From Clostridia bacterium (GTDB taxonomy: Bacteria > Bacillota > Clostridia > Christensenellales > Borkfalkiaceae), in NCBI GenBank assembly GCA_017886895.1, contig JAGHJD010000076.1, positions 1 through 62,090 of the forward strand: 62,090 nucleotides of DNA, in the 5' to 3' direction. The notes under the pieces were generated by a model. That model searched no databases. It had not been told where the DNA came from and saw nothing but the letters and a program-made list of their open reading frames with translations. Each line of letters starts with the position of its first letter. The first letter of the stretch is position 1. Of this stretch, positions 39,439 to 48,697 are shown in pieces. Position numbers and translations under genes: made by a program.

Positions 39439-41306
39439 TGCGCGGCGGACGCGTGAATGCGCGTCAAGGAAAACAGATCGATTACAAAAGAAGATCCGAT
39501 GCGGACCGTTCGGGAACGGGCGGCGCGTCGGGTCGCTTTTTATTTTGCGCCGAGGTGAGAAAGATCGCAAAGAGAGCAAAACAAATTTCGCCGACCGTTT
39601 TACGAAAGAGGTTATTCGCCGTAGTCATGGCGGTAGCCTTTCTTTTTTTGCTCATATTCGCACGTTTCTTTTATCTGCAGGTCGTGGACGGGGAAGATCT
39701 GCGCTATCTTGCGCTGGATCAGTGGACGCGCGAGATCCCCGTGATCGCGGCGCGCGGCGTCATCAAAGACCGGAACGGCGTCGTGCTGGCGGACAACCGT
39801 ACGGCATATTCTGTGTTCGTGCGTCCAAACGCCGTGGAGGACGTGCAGATGACTGCCGTAACGCTTGCTTCTCTCCTCGGGGAAGATGCGGATGCTTTGC
39901 AGGAGCGGATCTCGTCGGCGAGCGTGTCCGAGCTTACGGTCACAAAACATGTCGACCGCTCTTTTACCGAGAAGCTGGAGGAATATGATTTGCCGGGCGT
40001 GTATTATGCGCAGGACAATGTGCGCGTCTACCCGTACGGCGAACTGCTCTCCCGCGTGCTCGGGTTCACGTCCTCCGACAACATCGGGCTGACGGGGCTT
40101 GAAAAATATTATGACGCGTATCTTTCGGGGACGGACGGTGAGATCGCATATTTTACGGATCTTGTCGGCGCGGAGGTCGAAGGGAGCGCTTCCTATCTTC
40201 CCGCAACAGACGGCATGGATCTCACCCTGACCATCGATTATGAAATACAGGCGGTCGCCGAGGCGGCAATGCAGAAGGTGTACGAGGAGTACTCGCCCGC
40301 CGTGGCGCAGTGCATCGTGCTCGACCCCGATACCTTCGACATCCTTGCGATGGCGGCGGCGCCGTCGTATGACCTGAACGACGTACCGAGAGACGACGCC
40401 GAACTTCTGAACGAACTTTCGCGGAACAATCTTGTTTCGGACATTTACGAACCGGGATCTACCTTCAAAATCATCACGGCGGCGGCGAATATCGAGGAAT
40501 ACTATAAGGGGAATCCCGATGCGTTTTCGCCGCAGCATGTATTCAGCAGCAGCCGCACGAGATCGGTGGACGGCACGACGATCCGCTGCTGGAGCGATCA
40601 CTCCAACGGAAAACATTCCAATCAGACGCTTGCCGAGGCGCTCAACAACAGCTGCAATCCCTGTTTTACGGATATTGCGCTCTCGCTGGGCACGGAGACG
40701 TTTTACGATTACCTTGAGCTGTTCGGGTTCGGGAAAGTGACGGGGATCGACTTTTCGGGGGAAGCGCAGGGCATGCTGCTCACGGAGAGCGCTGTGCGCG
40801 CGTGCGACCTTGCGCGCATCGGGTTCGGGCAGACGGTCGCGGTCACGGCGATTCAGCTTGCCTGCGCGGCGGCGTCCGCCGTCAACGGCGGTTATTATTA
40901 CCGTCCGCGCCTCGTGCAGTCCGTTTCCTCGGCGGACGGGAGCGTAACGGAAGAAATATCTCCCGTTCTCGTCAACCGTACGGTCAGCGAACAGACGTCC
41001 GAACTGCTTGCATCGCTGCTCGAAGGGGTCGTGTCGAACGGAAGCGGTTCGCGCGCTTATATCGAAGGGTACAAGGTCGCGGGCAAGACGGGAACGGCGC
41101 AGAAATTTGAGGACGGCGTCATTGCGCAGGGGAAGTATGTGTCCTCCTTTCTCGGTTTTTTTCCCGCCGACGATCCGCAGTATCTTGCGCTCGTCATCGT
41201 GGACGAACCCGTCGGCGCCTATTACGGGAGCATTGTGGCGGCGCCCGCCGCACGCGAAATTTTTGAGGGGATCATTGAAGTAAAGGGCATCGAGCCCTAT
41301 GAATAA
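39438..41306 (+). CDS. ftsI: Septal penicillin-binding protein (class B transpeptidase)
   Basis: Cross-links septal peptidoglycan. 622 residues: a basic cytoplasmic N-terminus, one membrane helix (LFAVVMAVAFLFLLIFARFF, about 57-77), a pedestal domain (GVIKDRNGVVLADN), then the transpeptidase domain. The three active-site motifs are EPGSTFKIIT (SxxK), NNSCNPCF (SxN) and VAGKTGTAQ (KTG). There is no C-terminal PASTA domain, so it is FtsI/PBP2b-like without the SpoVD tail. The ATG overlaps the ftsL stop by one base. Partner of FtsW encoded downstream. Confidence 0.94.
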   Translation: MRGGRVNARQGKQIDYKRRSDADRSGTGGASGRFLFCAEVRKIAKRAKQISPTVLRKRLFAVVMAVAFLFLLIFARFFYLQVVDGEDLRYLALDQWTREIPVIAARGVIKDRNGVVLADNRTAYSVFVRPNAVEDVQMTAVTLASLLGEDADALQERISSASVSELTVTKHVDRSFTEKLEEYDLPGVYYAQDNVRVYPYGELLSRVLGFTSSDNIGLTGLEKYYDAYLSGTDGEIAYFTDLVGAEVEGSASYLPATDGMDLTLTIDYEIQAVAEAAMQKVYEEYSPAVAQCIVLDPDTFDILAMAAAPSYDLNDVPRDDAELLNELSRNNLVSDIYEPGSTFKIITAAANIEEYYKGNPDAFSPQHVFSSSRTRSVDGTTIRCWSDHSNGKHSNQTLAEALNNSCNPCFTDIALSLGTETFYDYLELFGFGKVTGIDFSGEAQGMLLTESAVRACDLARIGFGQTVAVTAIQLACAAASAVNGGYYYRPRLVQSVSSADGSVTEEISPVLVNRTVSEQTSELLASLLEGVVSNGSGSRAYIEGYKVAGKTGTAQKFEDGVIAQGKYVSSFLGFFPADDPQYLALVIVDEPVGAYYGSIVAAPAAREIFEGIIEVKGIEPYE

Positions 41307-41318
41307 AGGAGCGGAAAT

Positions 41319-42788
41319 TTGTTACTCAGTACTTTATTGCGCGAAGTCGCGCATCTCGGAGTTCTGCGTTTTTGCGACAGGGAGATCGCGGGCGTCAGTA
41401 TCGACAGTAAGCATATCCTGCCCGGCGATCTGTTCGTCTGCTTTGCGGGCGGGGCGCACGACGGGCATGAATTTGCGGCGGAGGCGCTTGCGGCGGGTGC
41501 CGCGGCGCTCGTCGTTGAACGGGAACTGCCTCTTCCCGCCGTACAGATCGTTGTGGCTGACGGGCGGGCGGCATCTGCGGAATTTGCCGCGGCGTTCTAC
41601 GGGCATCCCGAAAAGCGGCTGAAGATCGTCGGCATCACGGGGACGAACGGCAAGACGACTACGGCGCACATGCTCGCTTCGGTGCTGAACGCGGCGGGGA
41701 AGAAGTGCGGCAATATCGGTACGCTCGGCATCGACTATGCCAACCGCAGGGTCGCGCCCGAGTTGACGACGCCCGATCCCTGCTTTCTGTACAAGATCTT
41801 TGCCGATATGGCCGCCTGCGAAGTGGAGTATGCGGTGATGGAAGTCTCCGCGCACGCGCTGCATTTCGGGAAAGTGGACGGCGTTCCGTTTGAGGCGGGG
41901 ATCTTTACGAACTTCACGGAGGATCATCTCGATTTTTTCGGGTCGATGGAGGAATATGCCGCGGCGAAGGAAAAACTGTTTCAGCCGGGGCGCTGCCGCT
42001 ATGCGGTGCTCAATTATGACGACGAGGAAGGGCGCAGGATCGGGCGCGCGCTCGGCGGGGCGTTCAGCTATGCGCTTGAAAATCCCGCCGACGTGTTCGC
42101 CGTCGATATACGCGACGGGCTGGAGGGCTGCACGTACGTGATCAATCTTTTCGACGAGCTGTACGACATCCGCCTGCATCTTACGGGGCTGCACAATGTG
42201 TACAATTCGATGGCGGCTGCGGCGTGCGCGAAACTTCTGGGTGTCTCCACGCCCGCGATCGCGGCGGGGCTGCGCGCTCTGCCGCGCGTGCGGGGCAGGC
42301 TGGAGCACGTTGCGCGCTGCGGCGGGGCGGATATTTTTGTGGATTTCGCGCATACTCCGGACGGATTGGAAAAGTCTCTCACCGCGCTCAAAAAGCACTG
42401 CACGGGGCGGCTGATCTGCGTCTTCGGCTGCGGCGGGAACCGCGATACGCAAAAGCGTCCGCTCATGGGCGAAGTTGCGGCGAGGCGGGCGGATTTTACG
42501 GTACTCACTTCGGATAATCCCCGCTACGAAGATCCCTTTGACATCATTCTCGAAATAGAAAAGGGCGTCCGCCCCGTGACGGACGCGTACGTGATCGTCG
42601 TGGACAGGGAGAGCGCCATCGAATATGCGATCGGTATGCTGCGCGAGGGCGACGTGCTGCTGGTCGCGGGCAAGGGAGGGGAGACCTATCAGGAGATCAT
42701 GGGCGTGAAACATATTTACAGCGATATTGCCGCCGTGCGCGGCATCCTCGAGGGACGCGCGGCGGCGGGCGGGGAACATGGCGGCTGA
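41319..42788 (+). CDS. murE: UDP-MurNAc-L-Ala-D-Glu:meso-DAP ligase
   Basis: Adds the third amino acid to the peptidoglycan stem. 489 residues from TTG 41319 (AAGGAGCGG upstream). P-loop GITGTNGKTTTAHML near residue 107; HALHFGKVDG; ligase motif DYA-type FVDFAHTPDGLEKSL; and the specificity motif TSDNPRYEDPF. DNPR at this place is the signature of meso-DAP-adding enzymes (lysine enzymes carry another sequence), consistent with ddh in the window. It overlaps mraY by 11 nt. No murF follows, unlike most dcw clusters. Confidence 0.95.
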   Translation: MLLSTLLREVAHLGVLRFCDREIAGVSIDSKHILPGDLFVCFAGGAHDGHEFAAEALAAGAAALVVERELPLPAVQIVVADGRAASAEFAAAFYGHPEKRLKIVGITGTNGKTTTAHMLASVLNAAGKKCGNIGTLGIDYANRRVAPELTTPDPCFLYKIFADMAACEVEYAVMEVSAHALHFGKVDGVPFEAGIFTNFTEDHLDFFGSMEEYAAAKEKLFQPGRCRYAVLNYDDEEGRRIGRALGGAFSYALENPADVFAVDIRDGLEGCTYVINLFDELYDIRLHLTGLHNVYNSMAAAACAKLLGVSTPAIAAGLRALPRVRGRLEHVARCGGADIFVDFAHTPDGLEKSLTALKKHCTGRLICVFGCGGNRDTQKRPLMGEVAARRADFTVLTSDNPRYEDPFDIILEIEKGVRPVTDAYVIVVDRESAIEYAIGMLREGDVLLVAGKGGETYQEIMGVKHIYSDIAAVRGILEGRAAAGGEHGG

Positions 42789-43737
42789 GTTCATCATCCT
42801 TCTGCTTTCGGGAGGGCTGTCCGCCTGCCTGTGCGCATTGCTCATCCCGATCCTGCGCAGGGCAAAGGCGGGGCAGACCATTCTCGGCTATGTGCGCGAG
42901 CATTCCTACAAGGGCGGTACGCCCACGATGGGCGGGATCGCCTTTATTCTTGCGGGCGCGCTGCTCGTTCCCGCGTTCGGGCTGTTTGCGGACAAGCGTG
43001 CCGCCGTCGCGCTTGCCTTCGGCGCCGCCTGCGCGGCGGTCGGTTTTCTGGACGATTTTATCAAATTCCGGTTCAAGCGGAATCTCGGTTTGCGGGCGTA
43101 TCAGAAGATTGCTTTTCAGGGGGCGATCGCGCTTCTTGCGGGGCTGTACTGCTGGCACGACGGGCTGACGGTCCTGTATATCCCGTTCACGAAACTCTCC
43201 TTCGATATAGGCGGCTGGATGATCCCGCTCGCCGCCTTTGTATTCGTTGCGGCGACGAACTGCGTCAACCTCACCGACGGGCTGGACGGGCTGGCGGCGT
43301 CGGTCAGCTTCTGGTACTTTGCCGCGCTTGCGGCGCTCATTTTTTTTCAGGCGGGGACAAGCGGGGTCATGCTCTCCCGCCTGTGCCTTGTTTTGTGCGG
43401 TTCGCTTGCGGGGTATCTTTTGTTCAACACGCACCGCGCGTCGTTATTCATGGGTGACACGGGCTCGCTCGGGCTGGGCGGGTTCGCGGCGGCGGTCGCC
43501 GTGTTCAGCGGGAACGCGCTGTATGTGGCAATTCTCGGCATAATGTTCGTCGTTTCGGGTATATCCGTGATTTTGCAGGTAATATACTATAAGCGGACGG
43601 GCGGCAGGCGGCTGTTTCTGATGGCGCCGCTGCATCACCATTTTCAGCAGAAGGGTTACGGCGAGGCGAAGATCGCCTTTGCGTACTCCGTCATCACTGC
43701 TGCAGCGGGGCTTCTGTGTCTGCTGTTTGTCCAATAA
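42778..43737 (+). CDS. mraY: Phospho-MurNAc-pentapeptide translocase
   Basis: Makes lipid I by moving phospho-MurNAc-pentapeptide onto undecaprenyl phosphate. 319 residues, about ten membrane helices. Motifs: KGGTPTMGGIAFI, cytoplasmic-loop FLDDFIKFRFKRNLGL, TNCVNLTDGLDGLA, FMGDTGSLGLGG, and MAPLHHHFQQKGYGEAKI (HHH loop). ATG 42778 lies inside the 3' end of murE. Confidence 0.96.
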   Translation: MAAEFIILLLSGGLSACLCALLIPILRRAKAGQTILGYVREHSYKGGTPTMGGIAFILAGALLVPAFGLFADKRAAVALAFGAACAAVGFLDDFIKFRFKRNLGLRAYQKIAFQGAIALLAGLYCWHDGLTVLYIPFTKLSFDIGGWMIPLAAFVFVAATNCVNLTDGLDGLAASVSFWYFAALAALIFFQAGTSGVMLSRLCLVLCGSLAGYLLFNTHRASLFMGDTGSLGLGGFAAAVAVFSGNALYVAILGIMFVVSGISVILQVIYYKRTGGRRLFLMAPLHHHFQQKGYGEAKIAFAYSVITAAAGLLCLLFVQ

Positions 43738-43755
43738 CTGCGGGGGCGTGAGGGA

Positions 43756-45141
43756 ATGTATTTCAAGACCCAAAAATTTCTGGTGGCGGGCATTTCAAAG
43801 AGCGGCGCGGCGAGCGGCGCCTTTTTGCTTGACCGAGGCGCGGCTGTTTATCTCTACGACGATCTGGCGGCGGACGGGGTCAGGCGCGCGATGGCGGAGC
43901 TTTCGGCGCGCGGCGCGCGCGTTGTGCGGGCGGAGGAACTTGCCTCCGCGGTGGAGGAATGCGACGTGCTCGTCCTCAGCCCCGGTATCCCCATCGATCA
44001 TGAACTGCCCGTCGCCTTCCGCAAGCGGAAAAAGCGGATCATCGGCGAGGCGGAATTGGGCTGCCTGTTCCTGCGCGCGCCGGTCGTCGCGGTCACGGGC
44101 ACGAACGGAAAGACGACGACGGTCACGATGATCGACGAGATCTTCCGCGCGGCTGGGGAGAACAGTGTTGCTTGCGGCAATATCGGCGTGCCCGTTGTCT
44201 CCTGCGCGGATAAACTCGGTTACGGAGACATCGCCGTCATGGAGGTCTCCAGCTTTCAGCTCGAAACGCTGTCGAGCATCCGCCCGCACGTTGCGGTCGT
44301 CACGAACATAACGGAGGACCACCTCGACCGCCACTATACGATGGAGAATTACATATTCCTGAAATCCAAACTGCTGCGCAACCTGCGCGAGAGCGAATTT
44401 GCGGTTCTGAACTATGATGACCAGACGGTGCGCGGGTTTGCAAAGGACCTGCGCTGCGGCATACGCTGGTTTTCCGTCCGCGAGCGCGTGGAGGGCGCCT
44501 ATCTCTACGACGGCGGTTTATATTTCGAAAACGAGAAGATCACGGACGCCGCCTCCCTCTCCCTCAAAGGAGAGCACAATCTGCAGAACGCGCTTGCCGC
44601 AATCTGTGCGGCAAAGCTGATGGGCGCGGAGAGCGGCGCGATCGCGCGGACGCTCGCGTCTCTGCGCGGCGTGCGGCACCGCGTCGAATACGTCGGCGAA
44701 GTGAACGGCGTCACCTACATAGACGATTCGAAGGGGACGAATGTGGACGCGACGCTGCATGCTGTTGCGGGCATGGAGTCGGAGACGGTGCTGCTGCTCG
44801 GCGGCAAGGACAAGGGGTACGACTACGATAAACTTTTTGCAAAACTGAAGGACGGCAAAGCCGTGCACTTTATTTTGTACGGGGAGAACCGCTTCAAACT
44901 TCTCAACAGCGCGGTGCGTGAGAATGAGTCGCGCATCACTTTATGCGCCGATCTTGACCTCGCGGTCCGTATAAGCGCAATGACGGCGAAGGCGGGGCAG
45001 TGCGTTCTGCTCAGTCCCGCGAGCAGCAGTTTCGACGCCTTTTCGGGGTATGAGGAGCGGGGGGAACGGTTCGCGGCGCTGGTGAGAGAGATGCAGGGGG
45101 AGAGGATCGGTGAGAGCGAACGCGGCTGCGGCGTCGGTTGA
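43756..45141 (+). CDS. murD: UDP-MurNAc-L-Ala:D-Glu ligase
   Basis: 461 residues. N-terminal UDP-binding part with FLVAGISKSGAASGAFLLDRG; P-loop VVAVTGTNGKTTTVTMI near residue 112; VMEVSSFQLETL; TNITEDHLDRHYTMENY; YIDDSKGTNVDATLHAV; and LLLGGKDKGYDYDKL are diagnostic for MurD. It uses the D-glutamate made by MurI upstream. ATG 43756 with GTGAGGGA. The ftsW start lies 32 nt inside its 3' end. Confidence 0.95.
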   Translation: MYFKTQKFLVAGISKSGAASGAFLLDRGAAVYLYDDLAADGVRRAMAELSARGARVVRAEELASAVEECDVLVLSPGIPIDHELPVAFRKRKKRIIGEAELGCLFLRAPVVAVTGTNGKTTTVTMIDEIFRAAGENSVACGNIGVPVVSCADKLGYGDIAVMEVSSFQLETLSSIRPHVAVVTNITEDHLDRHYTMENYIFLKSKLLRNLRESEFAVLNYDDQTVRGFAKDLRCGIRWFSVRERVEGAYLYDGGLYFENEKITDAASLSLKGEHNLQNALAAICAAKLMGAESGAIARTLASLRGVRHRVEYVGEVNGVTYIDDSKGTNVDATLHAVAGMESETVLLLGGKDKGYDYDKLFAKLKDGKAVHFILYGENRFKLLNSAVRENESRITLCADLDLAVRISAMTAKAGQCVLLSPASSSFDAFSGYEERGERFAALVREMQGERIGESERGCGVG

Positions 45142-46273
45142 AAAGGCGCGCCCCGTCGTGCGGCGGGAGTTCGGGCTGATCGCTCTGCCCGTGCTCGTCC
45201 TGCTGCTCGCCGCGTTCGGCGTGCTGATGGTCTATTCGGCGAGTTTTTATGTCGCGGAAACGCAGTACGGCGATGCGTTCTTTTTCATGAAGAAACAGCT
45301 TGCGGGCTTTTTTCTCGGCGCGGGCGCAATGGCGGCGGCGTCCTTTTTTCCGTACCGCAGGCTGCTGCGCCTGAAGTGGGTCGCGCTGGCGGTCTCCCTT
45401 GTTCTGCTCGCGCTCGTCTTTATCCCCGGCTTGGGTGTGGAGAACTACGGTGCGACGCGTTGGATCGGCATAGGTCCTGTCACGATCCAGCCGTCCGAGA
45501 TCGCAAAATACGGCTTTGTGCTCTTTTCCGCGGCATACGCCGCGGAAAAACCCGAGCGGATGAAACGGTTCGTCGGGATGCTGCCCGTGCTCGGCGCGGG
45601 CGCGGCGATCTGCGTGCTGATCATCCTCGAGCCGAACATGTCCGTCACGATGTGTGTGGGGCTGCTCCTGCTCGTCATGCTCTTTCTGAGCGGTGTGCGA
45701 GTCAGGCACTTCGTCGTCATTCTGATCCCGATCGTTCTTGCCGTGCCCGTGCTCATCGCGATCGAACCGTACCGCCTGCAGCGGCTGTACGCCTTTCTCG
45801 ATCCGTGGCAGTCGCCGCAGGGGGAGGGGTATCAGCTCATCCAGTCTCTCTACGCTCTCGGGAACGGCGGCTGGTTCGGGACGGGGCTGTTCAACTCCGT
45901 GCAGAAGTACCGCTATCTTCCGTTTGCCGAATCGGATTTCATCCTCGCCGTCATTGGGGAGGAGTTCGGCTTTGTCGGGATCGTCGTGCTGTTCTGTCTG
46001 TTCGGCGCGCTCATCTGGATGGGGGCGCGCACCGCGTCGCGCAGCAAAGACCTGTTCGGCTTTCTGCTCGCGGCGGGCATCACGGCGGTGTATGCGATCC
46101 AGGCGGCGCTCAATGCGCTGGTGGTGAGCGGCTGCATCCCGCCGACGGGGTTGCCCCTCCCGCTCATCAGCGCGGGGAATACTTCGCTGATCTTCACGAT
46201 GGCGTCCATGGGCGTTCTGTACAATATCTCCCGCGGCGGCGCGGGGCTGCCTCTGCGCAGAAGGCGCGGTTAG
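45110..46273 (+). CDS. ftsW: SEDS-family septal glycosyltransferase FtsW
   Basis: Polymerises septal glycan strands from lipid II with the partner PBP. 387 residues, about ten membrane helices. SEDS motifs: GVLMVYSASFY, KKQLAGFFLG, GATRWIGIGPVTIQPSEIAK (written within 20), FLDPWQSPQGEGYQLIQSL, and SGCIPPTGLPLPLISAGNTS. Start GTG 45110 behind GGGGGAGAGG, overlapping murD. In most clusters murG follows; here a terminator-like hairpin and murA follow. Confidence 0.94.
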   Translation: MRANAAAASVEKARPVVRREFGLIALPVLVLLLAAFGVLMVYSASFYVAETQYGDAFFFMKKQLAGFFLGAGAMAAASFFPYRRLLRLKWVALAVSLVLLALVFIPGLGVENYGATRWIGIGPVTIQPSEIAKYGFVLFSAAYAAEKPERMKRFVGMLPVLGAGAAICVLIILEPNMSVTMCVGLLLLVMLFLSGVRVRHFVVILIPIVLAVPVLIAIEPYRLQRLYAFLDPWQSPQGEGYQLIQSLYALGNGGWFGTGLFNSVQKYRYLPFAESDFILAVIGEEFGFVGIVVLFCLFGALIWMGARTASRSKDLFGFLLAAGITAVYAIQAALNALVVSGCIPPTGLPLPLISAGNTSLIFTMASMGVLYNISRGGAGLPLRRRRG

Positions 46274-46294
46274 CGGCAATACAAAGTATGGCGG

Positions 46295-46323
46295 CGGGGC
46301 GTCTGCCCCGTCACCTTTTTTTT
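46295..46323 (+). terminator. Possible terminator between ftsW and murA
   Basis: CGGGGC-GTCT-GCCCCG, then TCACC and nine T. If active it splits the cluster; a TATTAT at 46335-46340 could be a -10 for murA but no good -35 is visible. Confidence 0.5.
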
Positions 46324-46437
46324 GCGTTTCCCGTATTATGGGTGTAGGGGGCGAACGGAGGCAGGGAAAGGATCCGGCAGGGCGCGGCCGTCTGAACAAC
46401 GGGCGTGCCCGCCTTGCCGTTTGCAAAAGGAGGAAAC

Positions 46438-47691
46438 ATGGATAAATATATCATCGAAGGGGGTGCGGTTCTGGGCGGAGAGGTCGGGATCCAGTCGGCA
46501 AAGAATGCCGTTCTGCCCCTGCTCGCTGCCTCCGTTCTGACGGACGGGCCGGTGGCGATCCATAAGTGTCCCCGCATTGCCGACGTGCTGAACATGGTCG
46601 GCATTCTCGGCGAACTCGGGTGCAGAACGCGTTTTGAGGGGGAGACCATGTGTATCGACAGCGCCGATGCCGCCAACCACGAGATCCCGGCGGCGCTCGC
46701 GAAAGAGCTGCGCTCGTCTGTGTTTATGCTCGGTTCGGTCGTCTCCCGCTTCGGAAGGGCGCGCATCGCGTACCCCGGCGGGTGCGACATAGGGCTGCGC
46801 CCCATCGATCTGCACCTGAACGGGCTGCGGAGGCTGGGCGTCTCCGTCTCGGAGGACGGGGGGTACATAGACTGTTCCTGCGGGCGGCTGCGGGGCGCGG
46901 AGGTGCTGCTCGATTTTCCGAGTGTCGGCGCGACGGAGAACCTCATCCTCGCCTCGGCAAAGGCGGAGGGGACGACGGTCATCCGCAATGCCGCGAAAGA
47001 GCCGGAGATCGTCGATCTGCAGAACTTCATCAACCGTATGGGCGGGAAGATCAGCGGCGCGGGGAGCGCGGTCATCGTCGTGGAGGGAGTTGAAAAACTG
47101 CACGGTACGGAGTACACTCCCATCTCCGACCGTATCGAGGCGGGGACTTTCCTCATCGCCTGCGCCATGTGCGGCGGAAGCATCGCTTTGAAAAACGCCG
47201 ATGCGGTGAATATTGCGTCGCTTCTGCATAAATTGCGCGAAATCAGTTGCAAAATCCGTTCGGAAAATGATAAAATATACATAGAATGTACGCGGCGGCT
47301 TTCTCCGAAGATCGTGGAGACGTCGCCGTACCCCGGGTTTCCGACAGATCTGCAGGCGCAGATGACGGCGCTTGCCTGCATCTGCGAGGGGGCGACGGTC
47401 ATCGTCGAGAACCTGTTTGAAACGCGTTTCAAACATGTGCCCGAGCTCATCCGCATGGGCGCGGACATCACGGTGCGCGGCAGGAGCGCGCTCGTGCGCG
47501 GCGTGCCGCGGCTGCACGGTGCGGACGTCTTTGCCTCGGACCTGCGCGGCGGCGCTGCGCTGACGCTTGCCGCGATCTCCGCCGAGGGGCTCTCTTCGGT
47601 GACGGATCTGAGTTTCATCGACAGGGGTTATTCCGATTTCGAATACAAGCTGCGCGCGCTCGGCGCGCGCATCCGCCGCGTCCGCGTATAG
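46438..47691 (+). CDS. murA: UDP-GlcNAc 1-carboxyvinyltransferase
   Basis: First committed step of peptidoglycan synthesis (enolpyruvyl transfer from PEP). 417 residues: GIQSAKNAVLPLLAASVL, SSVFMLGSVVSRFGRARI, the catalytic cysteine in YPGGCDIGLRPIDLHLNG (Cys116, the fosfomycin target), IVDLQNFINRMGGKISGAG, YPGFPTDLQAQMTALA, and FETRFKHVPELIRMGA. ATG 46438 with AGGAGG. It stands where murG/murB are usual in this cluster. Confidence 0.95.
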   Translation: MDKYIIEGGAVLGGEVGIQSAKNAVLPLLAASVLTDGPVAIHKCPRIADVLNMVGILGELGCRTRFEGETMCIDSADAANHEIPAALAKELRSSVFMLGSVVSRFGRARIAYPGGCDIGLRPIDLHLNGLRRLGVSVSEDGGYIDCSCGRLRGAEVLLDFPSVGATENLILASAKAEGTTVIRNAAKEPEIVDLQNFINRMGGKISGAGSAVIVVEGVEKLHGTEYTPISDRIEAGTFLIACAMCGGSIALKNADAVNIASLLHKLREISCKIRSENDKIYIECTRRLSPKIVETSPYPGFPTDLQAQMTALACICEGATVIVENLFETRFKHVPELIRMGADITVRGRSALVRGVPRLHGADVFASDLRGGAALTLAAISAEGLSSVTDLSFIDRGYSDFEYKLRALGARIRRVRV

Positions 47692-47720
47692 GGCGCAAAC
47701 TTTACACAAGAGGAGCTTTC

Positions 47721-48542
47721 ATGCGAGCAAAAAAATTTGTCATACTCTATGCGGTCGTGCTGTTTCTGGTGGTGTTCGCGATCACCTTTAACTGCATTTG
47801 CTCTATCGCCCGTTTCGACGTGACGTTTGAAGTGAGCAGTATGACTGCCGAGGCGCGCAGCATCCAGCAGAGGCTGGAAGAGGAGTACGGCGGGAAGAGT
47901 TACCTTTTCTTCGGGCAGGAAGACGTTGAGAGCATCGTTGCCGAGGAAGGGGGAAACTACATGGAAGTGACGGGATTTTCCAAGACCTTTCCCAACGTCA
48001 TCCATGCGCGGGTGGAGCAGAAGCACGAAGTTCTCTCTCTCGTGCTCGGCGGTACATATTATGCGATCGCGGAGGATAATACGATCCTTGCCGTGAGAAG
48101 CGCGGAAGAGGAGAGCGGATCGGGCAACGTCGCCGTTTACGGGTTTGACTTTCCCGCGCAGCAGGCGGGCGAAACGTTTTCGGTGTCGGAAGAACAGTCC
48201 GATGCGTTTTCCGCGCTGCTTGCCGCATTTCAGGAAATGGACGCCGCGCTCGGCGGCGCGGCGGGCAACGTGCTTTCGATCACGTATGACGATTATTCCG
48301 ACAATCCCGTGCTCGGCGCAAATAAAAGTTCGCACAGTTTTTATATCGAAATGCGCGAAGGGGTCTGGGTATGGATCATCAACCCGTTCGAAGGGATCGA
48401 AGAGAAGATCGCTTCCGCGATGAACAGGTATCTCGCGCTGAACGATGCGGAACGGACGCGCGGTTATATCACCGCTGCCAATGCGGAAGAGTCTGCGGAC
48501 TATACCGCGGAAACGCCGTCTTTCCTTGACCGCGTGCACTGA
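47721..48542 (+). CDS. ftsQ: FtsQ/DivIB-like division protein
   Basis: 273 residues. Short cytoplasmic start, one membrane helix (VILYAVVLFLVVFAITFNCI, about 7-27), then an extracellular POTRA-like region of about 70 residues: VSSMTAEARSIQQRLEEEYG, EVTGFSKTFPNVIHARVEQK, and LVLGGTYYAIAEDNTILAV. The topology, the order of these strands and the location just before ftsA-ftsZ support FtsQ/DivIB. The rest of the extracellular domain is not recognisable. ATG 47721 with AGAGGAGC. A strong terminator follows. Confidence 0.78.
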   Translation: MRAKKFVILYAVVLFLVVFAITFNCICSIARFDVTFEVSSMTAEARSIQQRLEEEYGGKSYLFFGQEDVESIVAEEGGNYMEVTGFSKTFPNVIHARVEQKHEVLSLVLGGTYYAIAEDNTILAVRSAEEESGSGNVAVYGFDFPAQQAGETFSVSEEQSDAFSALLAAFQEMDAALGGAAGNVLSITYDDYSDNPVLGANKSSHSFYIEMREGVWVWIINPFEGIEEKIASAMNRYLALNDAERTRGYITAANAEESADYTAETPSFLDRVH

Positions 48543-48570
48543 AACGATGCCAATTTTTACCGCTTGTATC

Positions 48571-48607
48571 TTTCCCCGAAAGTTTGCTTTCGGGGAAGTT
48601 TTTTTAT
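48571..48607 (+). terminator. Terminator after ftsQ
   Basis: TTTCCCCGAAAG-TTTG-CTTTCGGGGAAG followed by a T-rich run (nine bases, two of them within the next element). It ends the upstream part of the cluster before the ftsA promoter. Confidence 0.88.
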
Positions 48608-48635
48608 TGACAAAAGGGGGAATTTATTTTATAAT
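48607..48635 (+). promoter_or_regulatory. Promoter of ftsA-ftsZ
   Basis: -35 TTGACA (48607-48612), 17-nt spacer, -10 TATAAT (48630-48635). A perfect inverted repeat GTATCG-TTT-CGATAC (48643-48657) covers the start of the transcript and may be an operator. Confidence 0.9.
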
Positions 48636-48697
48636 AGTGTTAGTATCGTTTCGATACGGGAGAGTCTGTTCGAAAGAGAAAAATCCGGAGAGTTGCA

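Noticed and set aside
41327..41336. AGTACTTTATT near the murE start as a further copy of the dispersed repeat
   Set aside because: Only the AGTACT hexamer matches; it lies within the coding sequence and lacks ATG and CGCATAA.
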